Origin: Tribonema minus
Taxonomy: Eukaryota > Sar > Xanthophyceae > Tribonematales > Tribonemataceae
Assembly: GCA_017506865.1 (NCBI GenBank)
Contig: JAFCMP010000279.1
Location: forward strand, 620,001-684,000
Direction: 5' to 3'
Length of the DNA: 64,000 bases
This document shows, piece by piece, positions 1 through 10,100 of the stretch. Made by a program: the position numbers and the translations under genes. The notes under the pieces were generated by a model. The model worked only from the letters and a program-made list of their open reading frames with translations. It had not been told where the DNA came from and made no database searches. Within the stretch, counting starts at the first letter, position 1. The number at the start of each line of letters is the position of its first letter.

Positions 1-578
1 CTAAACAAAGGCCGCATGTATGCCGACAGAGCCTGACAAGAAGACACATCAGCCTACTGGTACCCACATGTGTGTATACGTGTCAAAGCAACCACCATTT
101 TGGGACCTGGATAGTCCCCCAATAACCTTGGCGACTTGGCAAGGCATGTGAATTGACAACACACATTTCACGATTTAACACTAGTACAAGCACATTGGGT
201 GGGGTGGGGATGCGCTTAGGCGCACCCTGTGTGCACTGGGAGCCAATTGTTAATGGTATGGTGTTATACTGTACATACTCTACATCACACAAGGAGGGTT
301 CGCCCCTCAAGCAACGATGAATGAAGGACAAGCACGTCACCAGCCACCCGCTCCGGTTGATTTGAATGGTCGCACCACCAGTCGCAGCACCTTAAAGAGA
401 GAAACGCGTTCCCCACGACCGAGTCATGATGCATGAGAGTTGCCAATGGCCTGAGTTCAGGGCTGAATAAAATCTACTGTGCACAGTCTCAGAAGGGGCA
501 ACTCGAAACGCCTGTGAGCTGCTGCTACGATGTCGACACTGCTGCGCGGCATGCATGTGCACGCGCACGCACACGCCC

Positions 579-1120
579 CTAAGTCTTCACATACACCATG
601 GGACCACTGTTGTGCCGCATCATGCCATGATGCACGCGCACGCGCAGCCCAGTTTGTGCAGCTGTGCCAGTCCCAGCAGCATGCCATCTTGCATTCCATA
701 GTGCACTCCATATGCGCATGCGCCAGCTATCTTCCAATGTTGTCAAGTATGCCTGGGCAGCTGCGGCTCCCGGGGGCACATAGGGCTGCGCACCACACGC
801 ATGATGCAATGGAATGCCCGTCTGGTTCGATAACGGTGCATCTGGAGCATAATACATGCCCCCCCCTGCCCCCAAAGGCTGGCCAGCACCCACATCGTTC
901 ACGGCAGCCAGCGGAGCACGGCCATGTACACACGACGCAATTCGCGCGCTTACTGCATAGCAGCGAAGACGACAAGGCGCTTGGCGTCCACGGGTGCCAC
1001 CCTCTGGACAGTGCCGACGCCGCGCTGCCAACTGAGCTGCTGCTCGAATGCTACGTGCTCCGTAATGAACATCTGAGCCTCATGGGCCCTGTACACGACG
1101 TCAGGACGATTTCTCCACTG
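579..1120 (-). CDS. exon-like blocks of an unrecognised minus-strand gene
   Basis: Two stretches on the minus strand read like protein. Block 1 (about 1120 down to 954) follows a TTGCAG acceptor, encodes a peptide containing RPDVVYRAHEAQMFITEH and VAPVDAKRLVVFAAM, and ends at a good GTAAGC donor (953). Block 2 (about 920 to 579, in another frame) contains GGMYYAPDAP and QPYVPPGAAAAQAY. I recognise no family. I found no clean acceptor between the two blocks, so the join is unresolved; a frameshift or pseudogene is possible. The gene may continue to exons at 2.0-3.4 kb on the same strand, but I could not connect them. The 218-residue plus-strand ORF over the same interval (530-1186) has His/Cys-rich, unlikely composition and I treat it as a shadow. 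Confidence 0.3.
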
Positions 1121-1890
1121 CAACAATGCCTACAAGGTGCTGCGTATCAAATTACTGCAGGAGTGTTAAGCTGCCTGCGCCAGTAGCAAGGCTCACGGGC
1201 TGCGAGGCCGCCTGCACGCCAGTGCCCGGAAATGATGAGACTGGCTGAGCGCTTGTGCAGGGTCCTCCTTTACATACCTCAAGGCGCCGCCCATCAAGGT
1301 ATGTATGCTGCCAGAAAATGTGCACTAATCCTTCAGCTCGCATGCACCCGTCCGGCAGTCAATTAGTAGGGTATGGCGTTGCTGAAACCAACTGGCGCAC
1401 CACCGGCCTCCATGCGCGGCCTTACGCAGTATCAGTGTCATGTGCAGTGTCTGGCTGCAGCTAGCATATTCATTGATGTGCGGCACAGCGCACTCAGCGT
1501 TGGCGCAGCTGCCCATTTTCGCTGCTCTCTGGTGACAAAGCTCTCGCAGTGTCAACTGCACATCCGTCACAGCTGACGGTCCATGGGACTCTAGCACCCC
1601 GTCTGAACGGTGTCACCGCCCTGCAGAGTTCAAAACAACCGCTGTGGTGTTGCTGCAGGCGCAAGTACCAGCAGGAGTTCACGTTTGCTTGCTAACGATC
1701 CTTGAGAAAATCCGGTCGATGCAGCTTCTGCGGGGTCGCGGCCGCCAGTATGCAAGTCATCGGCTAGCCGGGTTACTTAGTGCAACGCAGCAACCATCAT
1801 CGCGCCACGCACGACGAACTGCTGTATGACCACTCTGAGCTGAGAAGCCCTTACCAGTCTCCGCTCCTGTCGTCAGCGTTTGCAGCATAG

Positions 1891-1980
1891 GGTTGAAAGC
1901 GCCAATTCTGTCATCTCCTCGGCTGAGCGGCAGCGGCTCTCAAGCGCGACGAAATCCAGGATTCCCATGACGTCTTAATT
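1891..1980. repeat. direct repeat, copy 1 (partner at 3621-3711)
   Basis: About 90 bp recur 1.73 kb downstream with scattered mismatches. Shared blocks include AATTCTGTCATCT, CGGCTGAGCGGCAGCGGCTC and GGATTCCCATGA. Weaker similarity continues for another 70 bp or so into the 3' end of the minus-strand ORF block at 2046. Confidence 0.8.
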
Positions 1981-2045
1981 TAGGGAGGTGCCATTGTCAT
2001 TGTCATTGTTGTAAGACGCGCGCACCAGGCACCAGCTCCAACAGT

Positions 2046-3425
2046 TCAACTCAACGCGCCTTCCTCCGGCACGAACACCTCCAGCGTGCTGCCCCCGTAC
2101 TCGGCCAGGATGTACGCGCACCCCCCTGGATGCGCCGCCGCGAAATCCGCCTTGTTTCTCGGCGAGATGCCGACGAAGATGTCGACCCCTGTGTCGCAGA
2201 GGGCGCGGAGGTACTTGACGTGGGCCTCGCGAAAGAGGGCGCGGTGCTGGTCTCGCGGGCACTCCGTGTAGCTGCCCTTCACAGTGGTCGGCATGCGATT
2301 GCTGAGGGTCGCGATGCTGTGGAGCGCCTGGCCGACGGGTGCCAGCAGCTGAGTCACCACCATTACAGTCGTGTTGGTGGCGCACTGCAGCGTCTTGTTG
2401 CGGTCCGCGACACCCTCCTCTTGTTGCGGTCCCGTTGCCAACGTGGAGCGCGCAGTCAGCGCCATCAACGCCGACAACATTGAAACCCACAACGCCCACA
2501 GCAGCCCGCTCCTCAGCACAACACAACGGTGCCAGCACAACGGTGCTGCAGCACCATTGTGACGGGGAAGTCGCCGTCAATGCAGATGCGGCTGCTGCTG
2601 CTGCTGTTGCCGCCGTGCTGCTGCAAGCCATTGAAGAGCGGGCCGCTGTGGGCAATGTGGGTTCAATGTTGGACGCGTCGACGGCGCTGACCGCGCGCTC
2701 CACGTTGGCAGCGGTCACCGTGGAGTGCCGCATGGCGGTCAGCGTTGTGTGCACCTCTGCCGGATCGGAGGGGCATTGAAATTTTCCCGCCAGCATGGTG
2801 ATCACGCCGTCGCCGAAGGGCTGTGCGATGCCGGCGGTGGCGAACTCAGAGTCTGCAGCTGCCTGCCGGAGCACCTCAGTCTGCGCAGCGCCGTCTGGCC
2901 ACAAGTCGCCTTGCACGCCATGCGGCAGGCTGCCGACGTGTCTTGCAGCCTGCAGCCATCACAGCATTTCCAACATGACAGGTGTCAGCATGTAAACATG
3001 GAGAATGCAGACAATGTCATGCAGGCTCAAAGATGCTGCACAAAAGTTTGCGGTGTCTAAATGTGGCTTCATGACTCGTTTGAGGTAAATTATTCGAGGC
3101 CGGACGACTCCATGATCACGTCTTGTAGTCGTCGCAGATGCTGGCGAAGAGATTCAGTCAAACATCAGGTAAACGGCAGATCTTCGCATGGGCTGCTCAA
3201 CGCAGCATCCATGCAAAGCGGACAGACATTTGGTTGCTACCTCAACTTCGCTGTGTCTTCGTCTCGGAAGGAGCGCTCACTCGCCGCCAGAACATTGCCC
3301 ACAGTCGGGTAGCGGGCTTCGCGGATCCTGTTCCGTTTGGCAGAGTCGGTGTCTCCCAGCACATCAATATCCATAAATCCAACCCAGTCCCCGCCCCTCT
3401 GCGGTAGACATGATGTGCAGTACAT
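2046..3425 (-). CDS. unrecognised minus-strand gene, partial model
   Basis: Three coding-like blocks on the minus strand. Block 1 (about 3405-3240) follows a CCGCAG acceptor, encodes GFMDIDVLGDTDSAKRNR and PTVGNVLAASERSFRDEDTAKL, and ends at AG|GTAGCA. Block 2 (about 2965-2560) encodes QTEVLRQAAADSEFATAG, GDGVITMLAGKFQCPSDPAE and NVERAVSAVDASNIE, then an Ala-rich run. Block 3 (about 2390-2046) encodes FREAHVKYLRALCDTGVDIF and ILAEYGGSTLEVFVPEEG and ends at a TGA at 2048-2046. A short exon at about 3140 (ICDDYKT) would fit the phase between blocks 1 and 2. I do not recognise the family and intron boundaries are uncertain. Part of block 2 lies in an inverted repeat, so the locus may be rearranged or decaying. 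Confidence 0.4.
2434..2710. repeat. inverted repeat, two arms of about 77 bp
   Basis: Positions 2436-2511 match the reverse complement of 2710-2633 with roughly one mismatch in six (for example TGCCAACGTGGAGCGCGC at both ends). A spacer of about 120 bp separates the arms. Both arms, read outward on opposite strands, encode the peptide NVERAVSA followed by xxA(D/S)NIE, so a piece of coding sequence was copied in inverted orientation. Confidence 0.85.
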
Positions 3426-3433
3426 AGCAACAA

Positions 3434-3436
<3 letters not shown>

Positions 3437-3524
<88 letters not shown>

Positions 3525-3531
3525 CCTTGCC
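3437..3531. repeat. (CT)n microsatellite
   Basis: A nearly pure CT run of about 95 bp with a few interruptions (TTACTCTCTCGCT near 3482). ORFs across it on either strand (poly-SL or poly-RE) are artefacts of the repeat. Confidence 0.97.
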
Positions 3532-3620
3532 CTCACTCTCTATGTCTTTGGAGGTTGTCTTTCGGACCACCAGCGAGTCTCACCTTGAGAGCAAGTGATA
3601 GTCTTGCGTTGATGTGGAAG

Positions 3621-3711
3621 GGGGTGGAAGCGCAAATTCTGTCATCTAGTCGGCTGAGCGGCAGCGGCTCTCACGCGCGACAAAGTTTCAGGATTCCCAT
3701 GAGGTCTTAAA
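3621..3711. repeat. direct repeat, copy 2 (partner at 1891-1980)
   Basis: Second copy of the segment of about 90 bp near 1.9 kb, same orientation. It lies directly before the degenerate duplicate at 3795-3925. Confidence 0.8.
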
Positions 3712-3794
3712 TCTGCAAAGAGGTCCCCATCGTCGCTAAGGCGCGCCACTAGCTATAGGCAACTCTCCTCAACTGCGCTCTTCAACTTCCGAGG

Positions 3795-3925
3795 TGAAGT
3801 TGTATATTATGTCCTGGACCGCATGGGCTGCGCGCACGATAAATCGGGCTTGCAATAACTAAATCTACGGAGGAGCCGGCGGTTCGGCGCTGGCCGGCGA
3901 GGGCCGCGGCACTTGCAACAGTGCG
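3795..3925 (+). pseudogene. degenerate copy of the 53.75-53.87 kb segment
   Basis: About 125 bp match the reverse complement of 53748-53872. The shared coding frame there reads YYVLDRMGxAHDK(T/S)G on the minus strand. Here the same frame runs YYVLDRMGCAHDKSGLQ and hits a stop after losing one T in the GGCTTTGCA of the other copy. I read it as a broken fragment of a dispersed element or gene; the family is unknown. Confidence 0.5.
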
Positions 3926-4101
3926 ATGCGGCGGTAAGCGCTGACGTCGCCATCAGGGGCAATGACTGCGTTGAAGTTGCTGATGAACTGAAATTGAAAT
4001 AGACTCCCGTGTGTGTTTGTGCTTGGATGGGCTGGCTGCTTTCAAGACTCGCAGGACTTTCTTGGTGAGACCGCAGCAGTTCTGGCGGGGTCGGGGCGGG
4101 G

Positions 4102-7100
4102 ATGCCTCCCGTTCAGCCGGAAGAGCGATTGAAGTCATGGTTGCAGCAATTCAGGTTTAGCGACGAGGACGCCACCGCATATGCAGCGGCTCTCGTGGGG
4201 AACGGTTTTGACGATGTGCAGGTGGGTCTGTGCTGCTACCGGACCGCTGCATTGCCTTCATGTGCCGTGGACCTTACATCTGCATGTTGCACTGGGCTTT
4301 TCCTGCACGTCGGTCAACGCTGCTTGCTCTGTTTTGGATCTAACTATGCGCGTGACACACCAGCATGGCCGCCCGCGTTCAAGAACGACTTCCAGTCAAA
4401 CACACATGAGGCTGTCAACGCGATTTGTTCAATGCTCTAGCAGCCATGAACGAGCCATCATTAGCTTCGCAACAACTGCCTTGATGCACAGCTAAATATG
4501 TAAATCCAGGTGCAACTTCCGCCTGCACATTCTGTGATGGTCAGCTCTTGCCAATCACATGCCGCTGCTGGTGGCAGGGTCTGCGGCTACTCACCGTGTC
4601 AAGACGGAACTGGACACAACCTGTACTTTTGTAAATACATGGCAACTCTGATCAAGGTCTTGCCCAATGAAGTAACCAGTGCTCTGTCATGATCTTCCGA
4701 ATTTTCATGCAGAACGAAGTCGCGCCAGCTTGTCGCTGCTGCTTGCCTGTTATGTCGCCTGCTTGGCCACATGAAACATGCCCGAAATCCTCGCAAGACA
4801 GCTACTGTCCTTTAACGATAATGTGAAATGCGTCATTAGTACTGCTGAAGGCACACTCACCACAACATGCCAGGCGCCTGCCACTGAGCATCACTTCAAA
4901 CGATAACAGCGTCACATCTGAAATCACGCGGAAACGTACTTGCGCATCCCGGCCCGCCAACTGGCGGAGCCTCGCGCGAGGTGAACTTCATGATGTCGCC
5001 AGCGCATTAGCGACAAGCTGCCGCCTTCTCCCTTACACCAACACCACCATCTCTTTTCCTGTGCCCGCTTCATCGACAGGCACTCGCGGAGGACGCCAAG
5101 GAAGCGGATCTGCTGGAGGCGGGCCTGAAGCCGGGGCACGCCAGGCGCGTCATCAAGCACCTGCAGGGCGCGGGCAGCGTAACAGCGCCCAGCACCGCGT
5201 CGAGCGATGCCTCGGGCAGCCGCGTCATCCGCTGCCGACGCTGCCAGGTCGTGTGCGTGGACGAGCTCGGGCGCGAGCAGACGTTCTGGGTGAGCGCTGC
5301 TGCGGCAACTTGCGAACAACTTCACCTTGAAGTGTATGAACTGGCCTTTGAAATGCGTACTTGTGAATGTGAACGTTGCAGTGTTCATGGCGCGTACTGT
5401 ATGTACTCAAGTTTCTCAGTCCTGAGTACGGTGTGAGCTGCAATGATGGTCGCGTGACTTGCGCGGCGCTTCCAGCAAGACAACTTCAAGACCACTTCAA
5501 CAACGCAGCACGAGAGCGTACATGGATCATGAATTCACAGATTGAGCGGCGGGAGCATCTATGGTCAGGGTGAGGCTTAGCACCAAGCTCAGCAAGAGAA
5601 CACGCAGTCGCCTGCACGCGTCGTACACCGTCTCTGAGCGCTGAATTCGTGCGTTCCAGTGCTGCCGGTGAGCTCGCGCAGCTATGGCGTGATCCGCGCG
5701 CACTCGGGGCGTCGCCGTGCCATTCGCGCATCACTAATTGAGAACGTGCATGCAGTCACTCAAGCGTTGCGCAGAGTCCGCCGTGCCGCACGGTTCGGAT
5801 GCAGCGCCACGCCCCCCCCACCCCATTGCGCAGCCTGTGGAATGCGCCTCTGAGCGCACCAAAACTGTAGGAACATACTCCTGAAGTAAAATGTAGTTCT
5901 GCTACCCTGATTTTTTTCACGTTTTGATGTAGTGACCACTTCTCTCTCATCGCGCTTCAGTTCTTCCGCTCTCCCCCGCTGCTGCGCATCGGCAATGGTA
6001 TGCGTGCCCTGCATGGCCAGCTTTCTAACGACAAAACAAAACTTCCCCGATTTTTGGCAGAGAGGCTGCTGGGACCAGCACCGTGGTGTCATCGCTTGAT
6101 GTCTGGCGTAGGCTGACAACGCGTTTATGTGCGTGCGCGCATTTGGCTCTGCAGTACATAGCGCGTGCATGTTTTGCTCGGCGCTGGCGTTCGCGCCTGC
6201 ACGCTCCACACGCCGCTTGAACCTCCGCGCGCGCGCACGCTCTCTCCCCCTCTCTTTTAGGTGGAGCCGGGCTACGCCGGCAGCGTCTCCATCGCGCCCG
6301 TCCCCAGCCCCCTGCCCGCGGCGCTGGCGCTAGCGCTACCCAGTAGCGGCGGCAGCAGCGACGCGGCGCCGCCGCCGGCAGCAGCAGCGCTCGGCGGAGG
6401 GGGGGGCACTGCTGAGCCGCTGACGCGGTTGACGATGGCGGCGCTGGGGAGCATGGAAAGCGCGGAGGAGGGGGACGGGGGGTTTGGGGGGCCGGGGTCT
6501 AATGAGGAGCCGTCGCCGGCGCTGAACGCGGACCCGCTGAAGTGGAGCGTGGAGGACGTGCTGCACTGGCTGCAGGTGCGTCGCTGTTGCAGTTGTGACG
6601 TGCCGCCTTCAAGTGTGTGTGTCGATGGTCGTCTGAGGTGCATGGCGCTGGCGAGGGAGATGGCGGCTGCAGCGTGCAGTGGGCGTTCATTAGCGGAGGC
6701 GGTCAAGTGAGGCGTGGAGGACGTGCTGCACTGACTGCAGGTGCGTCGCGCCGTTTGCGGTTTGTGTGCTACTTCGAGTGCGTCGATAGTCGTTTGGGGG
6801 GTGCGCGATGTTGGCGGAGGTGATGGCGGTTCGCAGCGTCTGGTGGGGATTCGTGAGCCGAGGCGCGCAAGTGGAGCGTGGAGGACGTGCTGCACTGGCT
6901 GCAGGTTCGTCGCTCGCGCGCTGTTGCAGTTGTGTGCTACTTCAAGTGTGTGTGTCGATGGTCGTTTGGGGTGCGCGATGCTGGCGGAAGGAAGATGGCA
7001 TCTGCGACGTTGGTGGGGGTTTGTGAGCCGAGGCGCTCAAGTGGGGCATGAGGGATGCGCTGCACATAGATGTTGGTGCATCGTGCCGTTGCGGCCTGCC

Positions 7101-10100
7101 ACTTCAAGTGTGTAAATTGAAGTACCTGAGGCGTCGCTTATGTGTGGACGTCGACGTCTGCGGAGTTTGTTGGGTGTCCATCGCCCGCGGTGACTACTGG
7201 TGAGAATGCAGCACTCACTCGTGTAGTCCGGGGGGGGTATTGTGATGCAAGCTTGAGAGGGGTAGGGTTAGGGTTAGGGCTAGCCGCTCGACCTCCGCGT
7301 ATCCAAGTAGATTCCCTCCTACCATTTCACTCCGCATGGCTGCTGTGCTGAGTCATTGTCCGCACGGCTGCGGGTGATGCACGCCAGCAACTGAGTGCAC
7401 CAACACGTTGCAGAGGCGCATGTTGAGGTTCAGTCAGGCAACCCTCTACCTCAACTGATCACTCTCATTCTGTCAGCCCATCTCAGCAGTATTTTTCTGT
7501 AGTGCACTCGGATGACTATTATAAAAAGCCAGCGATCACGCTTGACCACAACAGTTCCCATGCATGGAACCAGTCTGACAAACTGCTACTTTGTCCCACG
7601 CCCATATCACTGGCCTCGTGTTTGCTTGAAGTGCACCTCTAGCCATCCATCGCAAATCAGCGGTGCCTGGTTGGCTTGGAGATGTTTGGAAGTAAGCCAT
7701 CACACCTCAACATTCCCTTTCCGTTCAGGGGTTTGAGGCGCTGCGCGCCAACAAGCACGCCGCCAGCTTGAAAGACGCAAGCCATTGAACTTCAACTCAC
7801 ACTTCAACAATAACATTTCCCTGTCGTACAGGGGTTTGAGGCGCTGCGCGCCAACAAGTACGCTGCGAGCTTCAAGGAAGGCGGCATCAACGGCCGCTGC
7901 CTGCTGGGCATCACGAGCGAGGCGGACGCGGAGAGCCTGGGCATTGTGTTCAGGTGAATTCACACGAATGAATTGAATGAAATTGATCGATGATGAAACA
8001 CACTGCCTGCTGGGCATCACGAGCGAGGCGGACGCGGAGAACCTGGGCATTGTATTCAGGCGAATTCACACAAATGAATGAATGTATGGATGAATGGGGT
8101 GGCTGGATAACATAAATGATCGGTGGTGAAACACGCATGAAGTGGGTTGAACTGAACACCTGGGAGTATATGCAAGTCGAGGCACTTGTGAGACCCGATG
8201 GCACGTATCAGGCGCGTTGTCAGGAATGCGGTTACTTAACGGCTACGTTCTACCTCATGACAATTTTTCATTCTGCTTTGTGTGCTTAGTGCTGTGTATG
8301 AATCCTCACTCTTGTGAGCCCAGCGCCCACGACATGGCAATGCCTGTCAGCCTCTGCTGCTGCCATCGGCCAACATGCACCGGTGAAGGCACTGTAATGT
8401 CAACATGCCACGGGTCACATGAAATCGTCATGACGCCCTCCATTGCTGGCGCAGGCCGCACAAGCTGCAGCTAGTGAGGGAGGTCGCGGTGCTGCGCGAG
8501 CGCAGCAGGGACCTCAACATGGGAGGCGGCAGCGAGAGCTCCTGGGAGGTGAGCATGAGTTTAATGCTTGAACTTGAAGTTAAAGGGATACTTGCACAGC
8601 AGGGACCTCAACATTGGGGGGCGGCAGCGAGAGCTCCTGTGGAGGTGGGCATCAGATGCATACTTTAACTTGAAGTTACAGAAACAGTCATGACGTCCCC
8701 TGCTGCCGTGTAAACTGACACGGTTTTTGCAGTTGCACGGATTGAGAGCAGTTGGACTTAAACAGCACAAGTCAACACTACGGGTTTGGCAGAGTGCCTG
8801 AACTGTGCCAATGTGGGAAATTCGCCTACAGCAGCACGGCGCAAAGATTATATGGCACTGTCAACCATTGGCAGCTGTGTGATACGCTGTGCCTTTGACA
8901 GCACATAGTACTTCAAGCTGTCACGCAGTGCCTATCGCTGTTGAACTTGCACACCACTGCCAAACCAACGCATCTGGCGCGCTCGGAGCAGTGGCTTGGT
9001 ACATAAGACTGCTTGCTCAAACACGCAGTCAGTGGCGCTGCTGAGCAACCAGTAACTGGCAACGCTTAGGGTTGGGGTTAGTGTAACAGTCAACTGCCAC
9101 TCCATAACTCGTAGGACGTGCTGGTCTTCACGACGCTGCGCTGCACGACGCAAACCAGCCCTGTGTGCAATCATCCGATACATCGTGATCGTGCGTAGCT
9201 TTTGTCGCGTGCGTGCAACCGCCATGCGCGAGGGAGGGAGCGATGCATGCTCTAATCCTCATGCAGGTGGGCGGACGAGTACGACCTTATGATGTAGGGT
9301 TAGGGTTAGCTTTAGGGTTACGTTTGGGCCTGTAGCGCGCTTCAAGCTCATGATGGCATGCCTGCGCGGGCGCGCTGGCAGTTACCCTCTCAGCTAGCGC
9401 ACTTCAAGCTCATTATGGCATGCCTGCGCGCGTGCTGTCCGTCACCGCAGGCGCAGGACGAGAAGGGCCGCGCGCTGGAGGTGATGGAGGAGGAGGCGTT
9501 GGCGCTGGACCACGCCAGGCAACGGGTACGTATGCCTTCATGCCAGTATACATCTACTTCAAGTGCATACATTATACCTCAAGTGTCGGTAATTCACATC
9601 ACACATATATACCTGACTTTCACTTCAAGTAGCATGCTGTCATATGCTGGCGCTCGACCACGCCAGGCAACGGGTACGCCATCATACCACCAGTGTACTT
9701 CAACCTCAGCTACATACATTCTACATTAAGTAGAGGTACGTTTATGTATATATACTTCTACGTCAAGTAGTATGCTATCATCTGCTGGCGCTGGAGCACA
9801 CCGGGCAACGCGTATGCTATTTGAAACCTACCTGTTTACATCTGAAGTATGTGCCTGGATACAGTCCGGTGGATGTTTTCCCCACTATTGCACTATGCAT
9901 CAATGCATTCCTACCTACTGGTTTCATGCCAGCTGGCGCTGGACCATGCCAGGCAACGGATATGCCATCATACTCACCAGTATGTGTTGGAAGTGCATAT
10001 CTTCTGTTGGCCATGTCGTTCAGAAGCGATCGTCCATGCGCATTGAGACACTTTCAAGTTGTACATAAAGATTGTGGTGGCAAGCTTGGCATCAGCCATC

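Larger units (their letters stand above)
6261..8548 (+). other. second SAM domain encoded across three exons
   Basis: Exon 6261-6575 ends with [13 protein letters not shown], exon 7832-7953 gives [18 protein letters not shown] and [17 protein letters not shown], and exon 8455-8548 gives [17 protein letters not shown]. Together they match the five-helix SAM pattern: W-x-V-E-D-V, then L-x-G-I-T-x-x-x-L, then the closing H-K-L-x-L helix. SAM domains mediate homo- or hetero-oligomerisation, often between MAPK-cascade proteins, so self-association or scaffold docking of this kinase is likely (inference). The first SAM domain, at 4102-4221 plus 5080-5180, shows [20 protein letters not shown] and [14 protein letters not shown]. 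Confidence 0.88.

Noticed and set aside
530-1186. 218-aa plus-strand ORF
   Set aside because: His/Cys-rich composition without domain features; the minus strand reads more like protein here.
3364-3588. Ser/Leu-rich and Arg/Glu-rich ORFs
   Set aside because: Translations of the CT microsatellite.
5659-5720. Possible kinase-gene exon reading [13 protein letters not shown]
   Set aside because: No acceptor gives the required phase 0 without an immediate stop; exon 2 joins exon 3 directly in phase.
7258-7284. True chromosome end
   Set aside because: Tracts are short, degenerate, internal to introns and occur in both orientations.
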